The notes under the pieces were generated by a model. It made no database searches. It was not told the origin of the DNA and was given only the letters and a program-made list of their open reading frames with translations. Below, piece after piece: positions 36,059 to 46,448 of a stretch of 64,000 bases of DNA; position 1 is the first letter of the stretch; each line of letters opens with the position of its first letter. Both the position numbers and the translations under genes were made by a program. Origin of the DNA: Ulota crispa (taxonomy: Eukaryota; Streptophyta; Bryopsida; Orthotrichales; Orthotrichaceae); NCBI GenBank assembly GCA_963920765.1, contig OY987244.1, forward strand, positions 21,370,358-21,434,357, in the 5' to 3' direction.

Positions 36059-38110
36059 ATGCAATCTGTGCCGTTCTCCTTGCAGCAGCAGCGCTACGTC
36101 CACAGTCATCATCAATATCACACCAACGTTGCCGTCACTAGTCATCTGCAGCAGCACTGTTATAACTTGTACCATCACCTCCCTGCCGCCCTTCATGAAA
36201 TGCTTGGCTCTGTCGGTTCCAACCCCTCTGCCTCGACGAGTGAGCCGCCGGAAGCCAGCATCTCCCCAGGCATTTCCCCGGTTATCTCTCCGGCCATCTC
36301 TAGCCCCGTGCAACAACAACCGTATGGTCAAGCGGATCTCTCCCATTCCTCACGTGGACTAATGCAACTGCGCGACGTCCTGCTCGAGACCGCGCAATTC
36401 GTCTCTCAATGTGACTGGGACCGAGCTCGACCCCTGCTTGAATTGCTCAGCAGACGCGTGTCGGCCACGGGAGACTCCAGTGAGCGCGTAGCCGCCTGCT
36501 TTTTTGAAGCTTTGGCCACCCGGTACTCCATAGTTTCCGGCATCGAGGTAAACCTGCTTCACCACTTCTCCATCATTTCTCACAAGTACTGTCTTGTCAA
36601 CCCTGTTTGCTACCAATGATCTTCTGTTCGTTAAATATCCCGCTTCGCTTAGCGTATGAACATCAATTGTCTTAGTTTCTAAGCGTGTTAAACTTCCAGA
36701 CACCAGAACGTGTCAGCCATAACAGATACCTAACCAACTCCTAGGTGCTTGTGGAATATTTTTTTGTTTAGTTTTCCAACGGAGTAATGACCTATTCGAG
36801 GCTCTTTTATCACAACCAACGCCAAATCTGATGAAAAATCAGTTTATGAAATTTCGAAGAGTCAGAACTAATGCATTCACGTTACTACTACTACTACTTA
36901 CTACTGTTCTCTCATCATCTGATCAATCATCCTCATCATTTAGTACATTCTGGTCGGGAACCTTCCCAAGTAACTGTAGACCTGACAAGTCTGCAATAGC
37001 GCAGCAGCACCTGCCCCAGGTTATAACTTTTCTTTCTCGTGTGAAGGGATGATTGACTTTTGTCTCGGCACTTATGATAACGCCGATCATGTGGTTAGAA
37101 CTTGGTGAATATTATTATGGTTCGTTATTAATTATAACGTGGGATGCATGCACGCGTAGATTATCGATTTGGTACCAGCTCCGACACACGAACCGAGCAG
37201 CGAGGAGATTCTCTCAGCCTATCTGGCTCTGAATCAAGTCACGCCGTTCATGCGATTCGCACATCTGACGGCCAACCAAGCGCTTCTGGAGGCTTTAACT
37301 GGGGAAGATTTCGTGCACATCGTGGACCTGGACATCGGCCATGGGGTGCAGTGGCCGCCATTCCTGCAAGCGCTGGCAGATCTGCGAGGAGAGGAGGGGT
37401 TCAGCATCCAGCACATCCGCATCACAGGGATGAGCCAGAACAGAGAAATGCTCGATCGAACGGGATCTCGCCTGATGGACTTTGCGCAATCCGTTAATTT
37501 GTCGTTTGAGTTCATTCCATTGGTGCAACCTCTGGATAGTCTTGTCCCGAACATGCTGGACTTGAGGCGGGGAGAGGCTGTGGCTGTGAACTGTATGCTC
37601 CAGCTGCACCGCTTGCTAGCGAAGGGGCATGAGAAGCTGACTGCTTTTTTAACCATGTTGCAGTCTCTGTCTCCGAAAATGGTCACTCTGGCAGAGTTGG
37701 AAGCAAGCCACAACCAGTTCCATTTTCTGGACCGATTTGCTGAGGCGTTGAATCACTACTCCGTTTTGTTCGATTCCCTGGAGGCTTCACTCCCGCCAAC
37801 CAGCGCTGAGAGGACACGCATTGAGCAGACGTGGTGTAAGATGGAAATTGTGAACATTGTGGCCTGTGATGGCTCCGACCGCACGGTCAGGCACGAGCGC
37901 TTCGAGGAATGGCGCACTTTTTTCGAGTGGTCTAATTTCCAGTTGATGGCAACGAGTAGATTCGCCATAGCACAAGCGAAGTTGCTGCTACGACTTCACT
38001 ACCCTTCGGCAGGATACCAGCTTGTGGAGGATGAAGAAGGAGTGCTGCTGCTGGGGTGGCAAGACCACCCGCTATTTTGTGTTTCCGCTTGGCGCACTGT
38101 TAGCATGTGA
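36059..38110 (+). CDS. LAS-like: GRAS-family transcriptional regulator, LATERAL SUPPRESSOR (LAS/SCL18) clade
   Basis: Two exons, 36059-36547 and 37160-38110, join in phase 0 (GAG/gtaaac donor, acgcgtag/ATT acceptor) to give 479 residues. The N terminus is His/Gln-rich (residues 9-41), followed by a Ser/Pro stretch (68-83, with ISPVISPAISSP). The GRAS domain fills 101-476: leucine heptad region I (101-205), FMRFAHLTANQA, the VHIID motif as VHIVD at 215-219 followed by DIGHGVQWPP, heptad region II with NCMLQLHRLL, PFYRE-type region from about 335, RHERF (407-411) and the SAW end (GWQDHPLF, SAWR at 472-475). HYPSAGYQL and FDSLEASLPPTS are close to LAS proteins. GRAS proteins act in the nucleus, and LAS is known for axillary meristem formation in flowering plants. 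The intron inside heptad region I is notable because angiosperm LAS is usually intronless. The start is the first ATG after an in-frame stop at 36026. An upstream-exon start is possible. Confidence 0.9.
36548..37159 (+). other. Intron of the LAS-like gene (612 bp)
   Basis: The GT-AG intron is phase 0. Its 5' end GTAAAC follows codon 163, and its 3' end is CGCGTAG. It is AT-richer than the exons and contains in-frame stops, and its removal restores a continuous GRAS heptad region. Acceptors further downstream (37178, 37200) would shift the frame. Confidence 0.8.
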
Positions 38111-38642
38111 TGGATCAAGAAGCATCACGTCACCATAGACCATACTTCCTCTGGACTGGCAGTCAAACTCCAGTTTTGATAACATTTTTTTGGAGAATTT
38201 ATGCCGCCATACTGACATTTATTTTTTTTGACGGAGGCGTTACGTTAAGGTAGCTAAGTATTTTGTTAGTGAGAACTGAGAACTCACCCGGTTCATTTAC
38301 CTGGTCGGCTCATGGTTAGCGGTTAAGTAGCTCAGCTGGCAAACTCCGATGATTCAACCGTTGATATTGCAACACGGGGTGCGTACATTTGATTCGTTAA
38401 ATTTCTCTTCTGCACTGGAAGTTAGTTGTTTAGGGTGGGAGAGCTGTTCGGAGTGTTCAGAACTAGTTGTTTTTTTCCTAGATGTCCGATCACTGCATGC
38501 CAGAGTTCTAATTCCTACGTACTTTAAACAAACAAACAGATCGCTGTGATTCACTACACTCTTAACTGTCGCTATCGAAAGAAGGTGCTTATCGAATTTA
38601 AGTAATGAAGAGCTAGACCATTCACACTAGATGACACAATAG

Positions 38643-38648
38643 AATAAA
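38643..38648 (+). terminator. Candidate poly(A) signal
   Basis: AATAAA lies 0.53 kb past the LAS-like stop codon. Plant poly(A) signals are degenerate, so the real 3' end may differ. Confidence 0.35.
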
Positions 38649-41600
38649 CATGAGTTCAGTACTACTTGTTGACAGTCCTGATTCCTGGTTTCATAGGAGA
38701 ACAGTGTTACAGTGAACCGTCAAAGTTGCACATTGCATATGTTGTATGCATTTTTCGGGAGATTACATGAGTTCCATATTCATGTACTAAACTTCTCGAG
38801 TCTTATAATTAATTAATAGTGATCAAGATCTGCTTCCGTAAGAGCTAGACCCACTCAGGAGCCTGCATGCGCTGGATCGATCCTAGAAGCGTTCCTTGAT
38901 CAGGTTCCCGTCGAAACTAGATATTTTTCATCCATGCATGTTCGGGTCGCCCTCACACAGGCTTGCACTATCTAGGCTCACTATCTAGATAGTTGCACTA
39001 CTGGTGTGCTGAGTCTACTGATAGTGAAATACTGAATTATTGTAGGGACTACGTCTGGGCTCCAGTAGAACGGTCAGCAGTACCTCCCGGAGATTCGAAT
39101 ATCGAGCAGCAGCGATGCCAGAGTTCTCTGTTCTGTATTTTAATTCAACGTGGCTTTCCTTATCACACAGCTTTGTGGAGCAACAGATACCGGGCTGATT
39201 GGATCGGGCGACCGTATATGTACTGAGCGGACTTTCTAGCAGGGAGTCGTTGCTGGTAGAGAGCAATGTTATTAAATTCTGTGAGAGTGACTACTCCATC
39301 AACACGCATATTGTACTGGCTTGATTGCGACAAATTGCTTTCAAACGCATTTACGGTTGCCAAAAGGACTCTGCCACCTGAGGGAGGGAAACGCCTAGGC
39401 CACTTCAGCCCTTACACTTTGAAACTTGCATACTGAATGTGAGCCGTTGTTCAGAAATTTGAATTAACTTTCGACTTGATATCCAGCAAGCTTACTCACT
39501 CAGATATTAACTGCACAACTTGTCCTGATTATGAAAAAGAAAAATCAACGTATTCATGATTAATCTTGAAAAATGTGGATTGAAGCAATGAGTACCGGAT
39601 AAATGTGTTGGCTGGCACTTGCAGTGAACGACGTCTTTTAGTACAAGAATTTGCGGGTTTACGTTTTGACAAGGAAAATTCTGTTTTAATTTGTAATTTT
39701 GAAATCCAGAGACGAATGTATATGTATAACCCAGTGGAAGTACCAGGACAAAGAGCTTTCATATGAAAAACCTTGTGTGAGTACTGGTGATGACTATGCC
39801 CCCTCCATACCTTCTTGGTATAAGAATGATTGGCGCGACTTTCATTGAAGACCCGATTGCACATCCATAATCACTTTGATTTTATCAGGATCTTCTTTTA
39901 CTCCCGACTGATCATTGCGGTTTGAGCTCATGAATTTGCTCTATGACTCGTTTTTGAAATCATTACTAGCTGGTGTAGATTCCTTGCAAATGCTCGAGAA
40001 TCTCTAGCTAGGTCGTGGAGATATTCGCATGCTTTCGTGTATAATCTAGAGGTATTTCTTAAGGCACATCGGGCGGCTTCTGCTGTACATTAATTAGAAA
40101 TCCGTCTGCAACACCAGCATGGCCTTCTAGCAATTATCCAGCAGAGCAAGTCATTCTATTCGCGAACATCGACCTCAAATTCGACTTATCAACATAGATT
40201 ATTTAGTAGTAGTACCGCTATGAGCGCATTTGTCAGGAATTGAAAGTAGTCTGTGGGTAGTAGAGACCAACGCAGTTAAGTTAACAGTCTTCTCTAGCTC
40301 TAACTCTAATAAACAGATCAATATTTGAAAACTGTGAAGAAATTTACTCTGATTCTGAGTTTACTCAATCCTGGTCTGCGAGGGGCTCTTGAATTGAGCC
40401 TGCCCCTGGCTGAATCATTAATCAATTAATCGGCAGTCATGATGTAATGTTGAACTCCTACGTCCGCTACCATTTTCAAGGCAGCATGAAACGGAAGAGC
40501 CTAGTAGCTGCCCGCTCAGCGGACAATAACACTTTGCATCCGTTCAGAACTGAAAGATCATAGTTTTGCAGGGTACAGATCATACCCCTTTTATGGTCTG
40601 AAGTAAGCATTATGTGTACTGGCATACCCCATATAAATATTTCCTCGCTGCCTTTCGTTACTCAACAACTTTCTGGTGAACCCGCCCGTAATAGTGGTAT
40701 GTATCACTAACTTACTACCTCCAACATCGTACTCGCACAATTACAACTCTACGTATTACTCTCAGGTATTAATAAACTGTTCTTAATCGATGGTAGGAGA
40801 TTCGCTAACTTGGTCGGCCAGTTCTTCCTTCATAACACATTTGCGACTTAATTAATCACACCCCCACCACTTAATTAGACCACTAATTGTAACTTGATTC
40901 GCTACAGGAACTTCAGCACCTTGAGATCAGCTGACCAGCATAACATAACAGAGCATTGCTACCCACAGATCCTAATGGTAATCACGAGTTTGCAAATAGT
41001 ACCTTGAAAACGTTATACAAAGAAAAGACAATAAAAAAGTATAAAAACTAAAACGATCTGAATTTTCTCTTTCCAGGATTATCACTTCTTCATTCTGTCT
41101 CTCTCTCTTCTTTAAACAGTAAGTATACGCGGTCTTGGGTTCCCAATTTCAGGGGAACAGTAGTAGGATACTGTGTGAAATATTAATAGAGCAACCATGA
41201 AGATACCATTCCCCTATTTTCACAATACTGCTTATACATACACGTACCCTGGAAAAAGTCATCAAGTTGGTAAGTATTTCTATGATATAGCATCTTCGGA
41301 AGACAGCGAGCCCAGGTGAGATGTTCTCACCAGTAACTTAACAGTGACCTGCAAAAGGTTCCTTCTTTCAATCTGTCCAAAACTGAAACTGGCATTTGAT
41401 TCCACCGGCTCAATGGGGACCCCTTTAATTAAGGCAGCCCAGGTGCATGTTGTATACTGGTCACGAAAATAGACCATTGGTCAGACAGACACGGTATTAA
41501 ACTACGCTAGGGGCAGACAAACAGTACGTGACTTGAAAGAGTGCAAAAAACAAGGTTGCTGCTGCGTTGACGTGTCATTAACAAGGTGCCACTGTAGTCC

Positions 41601-41831
41601 TAATATAATAATAAATTAATACACCGGATTGGATTTCCTTCCTCCAGCAGGGGAGTTTTTCCCTCCTCCATTACAATACCCAGTTAACTTTAATTTAATA
41701 CGAAATTTAACTCGTAATCATCCGTCTTCATGCTAGCAAGCGTCAGACTATCAAATCGATCCTACTTTCATTGTCCTCCTTAAAGGTTATCAACCCCTCA
41801 TCATTCTCCAAGCTAAGCACTACTACTACTA

Positions 41832-41857
41832 CCCCCCCCCCCCTTCCCCCCCCCTCC
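41832..41857. repeat. C-run tract
   Basis: Twelve C, TT, nine C, T, CC. The complementary strand is G-run rich and could form unusual structures. Run lengths may be imprecise in the assembly. Confidence 0.8.
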
Positions 41858-42611
41858 AGGCTTCGATCCCGCCATGTCAACAACAAGAGCAGACAGCAGC
41901 AAGCCTAATTAAGCACGCAGACTGTGCTCAGTGTGCAAACCCTCCTCTTTCTTTAGACGGTGCTGGAATCGAAACAGGCTAGGATAGTACTGCTCAGATG
42001 TGCAATTAAAGTTCCAATTCACAAATTAGCCAGACAGTCTACGATTTGTACACTTTTAGTCACTAAAAACCCCTACTTAAAGTACCTGAATAACCTACCT
42101 CATACAAGCGGTACTCACATAAGATTACGTATTATTCTCTTGCATCAATTCCTCCTTCCCAAATCCCTAGCTTGCCATAGAATTTGCATTCGAATATACT
42201 GGTTCGCAGGCTTGCAGTTGATGAGGATGCCATAGTAATTATACAGTATTTCACCTCACTCCTGTGATCCTGTGTAATGTCACGCACTCTAGAGAGTGTA
42301 TCATACAATTTTCTACGCACTATTTTTCAACTGTGTATAATATGTATTTTTCTTAGTTTAGTACACACCTTCACTAATCTGCTCTAATCTTAGTAGTGTA
42401 ACATAAGCAGCTGAACAGGACTCTGGTATTTTGTATTTTGAACTGAAATTCAGGACAAAGAAACCACCTTGACAGTTGACGATTTAGACAGTCTGAAAAC
42501 TGTCTGTTGTGTGGGCACGAAAACTATTTTTTGCTGAGGTAAGTTGTGAATTCGGTTGAGGTAAGTAGTGTTTGCTGACCTGTGTGGAAATTTGGTACTA
42601 CTGAATTGAGA

Positions 42612-42643
42612 TGACAAGGTGACAAAGTGACAAGGTGACAAGC
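42612..42643. repeat. Octamer tandem repeat
   Basis: Four units of TGACAAGG or a one-base variant follow each other directly. Confidence 0.85.
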
Positions 42644-42825
42644 CGTGATTTGGGAACCCATAATTAAGGTCCAGCATGAAGAGCGGAGGATGTAACTTAA
42701 AATATGATATTCAAGTAAACTTGAGGGGAATGATAAGTATGATGAGAGGCGATGAAGAGGCCATCCCATCCAAGGCAGCCGAGGCAGCTGGACAGGCAAG
42801 ACGGGGGAGTACATGACAAGACTGG

Positions 42826-42833
42826 TATTTAAG
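42826..42833 (+). promoter_or_regulatory. Candidate TATA-like box
   Basis: TATTTAAG is followed, after about 100 bases, by a C/T-rich leader-like tract (42936-43020) and a strong-context ATG at 43035. Together these look like a promoter with 5' leader. This is inference. Confidence 0.25.
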
Positions 42834-43034
42834 GGAGTTTGCAGCGCTCAATCTAGTCATATTATCACCCTCCCCTCTGCTCACTTAGGGCTGATTATGG
42901 GTGCCCTTTATTTTCCCTGGGCAGGACACGACATCCTCTAATTCCACCCCCTCCCCCCTCCCTTCCCCATTATCATCTCAGCTCTTAAATCTCCTCCTGC
43001 CTGCCAGCCTCTTTATTGCTCTCCAAGGCCCACC

Positions 43035-43100
43035 ATGTCTTCAATTCAAGAATTCTCTTTACCCATTAACTCTCTTCTTGCTGTAGCTATGAAGGCTTGA
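43035..43100 (+). CDS. 21-residue small ORF with strong start context
   Basis: The ATG in GCCCACCATGTCT has an excellent start context and is preceded by a pyrimidine-rich leader-like tract. The frame encodes 21 residues beginning MSSIQEFSLPIN and stops with TGA. It could be a micropeptide, a leader ORF, or the first exon of a gene whose remainder was lost to repeats starting at 43.18 kb. No family is recognised. Confidence 0.25.
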   Translation: MSSIQEFSLPINSLLAVAMKA

Positions 43101-43180
43101 GACGTCAGTTTCGAGGGATTTTATTTCCGATTTTCCAAGGGACTGTGTTTTGCCATCTTCACTCAGCAGACGTTATTTTT

Positions 43181-43395
43181 ACATCCATGTACATGTAGAT
43201 TATGGATCGATCTCATTTAGTCATCCATATTTTTGTATGTTCATCCATATAGCTATTTACATCCATGTACATGTAGATTCTAGATTGACTCTCATTTAGT
43301 CATCCATATGAATTTGTGTTCATCCGTATAGCTATATACATCCATGTACCTATGGATTGACTCTCATTTAGTCATCCATATGCATGTATGTATGT
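43181..43395. repeat. 78-79-bp tandem repeat, 2.7 units
   Basis: Units start with ACATCCATGT at 43181, 43259 and 43338. Each contains CTCATTTAGTCATCCATAT, and the two complete units also TTCATCC(A/G)TATAGCTAT. The array sits at the boundary between the genic island and the transposon-rich DNA. Confidence 0.9.
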
Positions 43396-43581
43396 TTCAA
43401 GTATGCATGTGTTTTTTGTGTTTATTTACAAATGTGCATTTAGCAAAATATTACCACAGGGAGAAAAGGAATTTACAAAACATGACATGATTTGCCTGAA
43501 GCCACAAAATAACAAAAAGAGACGCAGTATTGGAGACACATAAAGTACATTGCACCACAGTACAAATGTATACAATGTAAC

Positions 43582-44540
43582 TTAATCTCTAAAGGCCCAA
43601 CTGTCCCCCTGCCCCTGGGGACACATGAATTTTGGGCATGTACCTATACTCCTATAGGCTATAGCTAATCTAGTTTTTGTGATTTTTTGAAATTTTATTG
43701 AAGGTGGGGAATTTCAAGACCTGTGCAAGCATCTAATTTTTTCTTCATTTTGACATTTGATGAAGAAGTTATGCAAAAAATTTTGCAACCCGAGGGAGGG
43801 AGGGCAATTCGGGCAGCCCAAAAACTTCTTTCAAATTTGTATTTTTTTAAAATAAAAATCTGAAATTGGTTCTTTAGATTTTTTTTATATGTGGGAAGCT
43901 TTTAATCATTCAATTTCAATCAATGAGATGAAAGTAATGAGATGTTTTAGTTTGTGGGCAGTTACGGATCATCTACTCTAAAATAAACTTTGAAGTCATT
44001 TATTTTCTACAATTTTAAATATTTTGGAAAAAAAACTAAACATTACATTGTTTATTACAATATTGTAACCATTGGGATTTGCATTTTTCATTTCAATAAT
44101 TAAATTCTTAACAATTTACTAATTTGAATCATTCTCTACTTCTTTTTACTTACTATTTTTTCTTATGTGTTGTATAGTTCCAATTGATTTGAAAATTCTC
44201 CCACACATACCTAACTTGGTCTTTTACATGGAAAAAATAAATCTCAACTTTGTGTAGAGCAATTTTTTTCATGTAAGAGTGGTCAAAGGCTTCTGAATTG
44301 TATGGACAGCACAGAAAAAAACCTTTGTTTTCACTTTAGATGTAAATATCTCCCTCCTCTCCATCTAGAATGACCTAATTTTTTTCCCACAAGCACCTCT
44401 TTTGGTCTAAGGCAAGATCCTATGGTTGGATTTGCAAAACAAACTTTATTTCCTACTTTTCTTCTCATTCCCTTGAAAGTGACCATTTTGAGTGACTTTC
44501 ACGGAAAAAAGACTTGGACCTTTAGGGAATTAGGGGTTGA
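43582..44540 (-). mobile_element. piggyBac-like element, subfamily 3, reversed
   Basis: TTAA then TCTCTAAAGGCCCAACTG on the left, and GACTTGGACCTTTAGGG with a small end duplication (AATTAGGGGTTGA) on the right. GTCCCCCTGCCCCTGGGGAC forms a subterminal palindrome. It is collinear with 17932-18849 and 51993-53888. It has no transposase. Confidence 0.75.
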
Positions 44541-44923
44541 GGTTGTCCTAATGGACTGTATGGACATGCATCTTTTTGTTTATTTGCCCAACTCTTGTTT
44601 AGCTCATGTACAACTCACTCACATCCATTCTAATGAATTCTTTTCTAGCCAATGCTGAACTATTCAAGAATACTTCAATGAATTCTAAGATTATTCAATG
44701 GTTTTCATAAAAGTCCTAATTTGACAAATCCTAAAAGATATGTTGGGCGTGTCTCTCTGTTTTTGCCCACCCCATCCATCATCCCATGCCCTTGTGTCAT
44801 GTGATCCCAACTTGCTCATTACTGATTTACAATAAACGAATACAAACTTTCATTGCTCACTACCAAATGACTTATGCCAAGAGGTTGTTGTTTATTGCCT
44901 AATGGCCCAACTTTTAAACATCA

Positions 44924-45580
44924 TTAACCTCTAAAACCTCATATTCATTAAAATGGGAGTTTTCATTGAAATGAGAGGTAATGTAAAGAAAATTTGATGA
45001 AAAGTTTTATGTCAATTCAACTCAATTTGAGCTGAATTGACATAAAACTTTTTAGATTTGACTTAAAATTAGAAAGTTTTATTGCAATTTAGCTTAATTC
45101 GAGCTAAATTGCAATATAACTTTTCAAAACTAACCTAAAATTAAAAGGTTTTATGTCTCATTTGGTTATTTTAGGAGGTGCCCAATCTCTCATTTTAATG
45201 AATATGGTGTTCTAAAGGCCTTTGACTATGTTTCACCAAAAGAACACTCAAAATGAGTTGTTTTGATAGCAAAAGCAAAAATAACTGAAAATGAAATCTT
45301 GGCACAATTTACCATAGGATTTTGTATTAGACTATTTCATTATGCTATACTACATTGATTAAAAAAATTGTATAAATCGTAAAATTATAAGGTTTGAAGT
45401 GAGAAATATATTTTTTTTGTGGGGGGCATTCAAATTATAGGCAGCTCTAATTAAGAGAGGCTTTTGCACCGATGAATTTTGCTATTTTTCTTGTAATTTT
45501 TCAAATTGACTCTTGTAATAGAGTTGGCCATATGCCTAAAAAATTCATGACATTTTGAATTGGTGAACACATACTAAATA
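44924..45580 (+). mobile_element. piggyBac-like element, subfamily 5, interrupted end
   Basis: TTAACCTCTAA is separated from AGGCCTTTGACTATG by the MITE at 44935-45211. Removing the MITE and one CTAA restores TTAACCTCTAAAGGCC, a canonical end. The downstream interior matches (reversed) the fragment at 62290-62623. The right end is not identified, so the end coordinate is approximate. Confidence 0.65.
44935..45211. mobile_element. CTAR-type MITE with two internal hairpins
   Basis: The ends AACCTCATATTCATTAAAAT and ATTTTAATGAATATGGTGTT are flanked by CTAA on both sides. The interior carries two successive inverted repeats: 20-bp arms AAAAGTTTTATGTCAATTCA (45000-45052) and arms of about 20 bp at 45072-45125. 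It is inserted inside a piggyBac-like terminus. Confidence 0.85.
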
Positions 45581-46221
45581 TGTAGTGTAGGAAATTAACT
45601 TCAAGGAAATTCTCATGCAAATCTGTTTTTACAACAATTTTTAGCTTCCACTTACAATAATCTCTTCAAAATGTGAATGGTGGAGTTTTTTTATTTTAGC
45701 TAGCTTTGAAGGAAGGCAAACAAAAGAAAGGAAATTAGCCAAAAATTGTGGCTTTGACAAGCTTGATCAATGTTGGGGCACTTCCAATAAAGGTGAAATA
45801 CAAGACAATAAGCAAAAACAATTGCCTTCATGGAATGAGGTTGGTCAAGGTCTTACAAGGAAACATGTTTGTCCCTTAACCTTTGGACAAGATCCCAAAA
45901 TTTTATAAGCAATGTGTATTGAGTTACTTCTTGCCACATTCTCCAAAATACACATAGTATTTTACTATAATTATTTGGTGGCTTTTAAACTTAAAACAAA
46001 CCTTTGGCCAGGTGATATGCCAAAGTCAAAAAAATGAACAACAAGGCATGAACCAAATGGTAGGGCCATCCGTGGTTGTAAATACTTTCAAAGTGAGCTC
46101 TATATGTAATTTGTTACCAACACATATTGATGTGTTAATTGTGTTTTGGATTAGAATTGGAATTGCAATTTCTTGAAGATGCAAGTTAGAATCTGCATTT
46201 TTACAAAATTTAATAGGTTTT
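45581..46221. other. AT-rich intergenic DNA
   Basis: No gene is seen. Confidence 0.45.
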
Positions 46222-46448
46222 AATGCCATATTTGTTAATTTGGGAAAACGGGTCATTTAGGGACTTTCAAATTTTGATATGAAAGTTTTAGGTGGCCTCC
46301 TAAAACCTACACATGTCCTCATCTGAGAGGAGGAATTTATGAGGGAAAAAATCTTACTGGCTCAGATTAAATTTGAAGTAACTTTTTGGGTTTAAGGTGG
46401 AGTACAAAGTGAGACACTTGTTTTTCCCAAATTAATGAATATGGTATT
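46222..46448 (-). mobile_element. CTAR-type MITE
   Basis: The ends AATGCCATATTTGTTAATTT and AATTAATGAATATGGTATT are flanked by GTTTT on both sides. The interior is the reverse of the copies at 15652 and 48040. It is 227 bp. Confidence 0.75.

Larger units (their letters stand above)
38650..42825. other. Unique intergenic DNA within the genic island
   Basis: About 4 kb of moderately GC-rich, mostly single-copy-looking sequence without recognisable genes. Short frames (for example 38993-39226, 39529-39864 minus, 41960-42235) show no domains. TATAAATA near 40632 and a pyrimidine-rich acceptor/donor pair around 41070-41122 hint at an unannotated transcript, but nothing confirms it. Transposon ends common elsewhere in the window are absent. 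Confidence 0.5.

Noticed and set aside
37144-37497. 117-codon plus-strand frame overlapping exon 2
   Set aside because: Out-of-frame shadow of the GRAS exon.
37234-37713. 159-codon minus-strand open frame
   Set aside because: Antisense shadow of GRAS exon 2.
38328-38339. TAGCTCAGCTGG, a perfect match to the tRNA A-box region
   Set aside because: No matching acceptor stem and no proper B box at the right distance. At most a degenerate tRNA-derived SINE piece.
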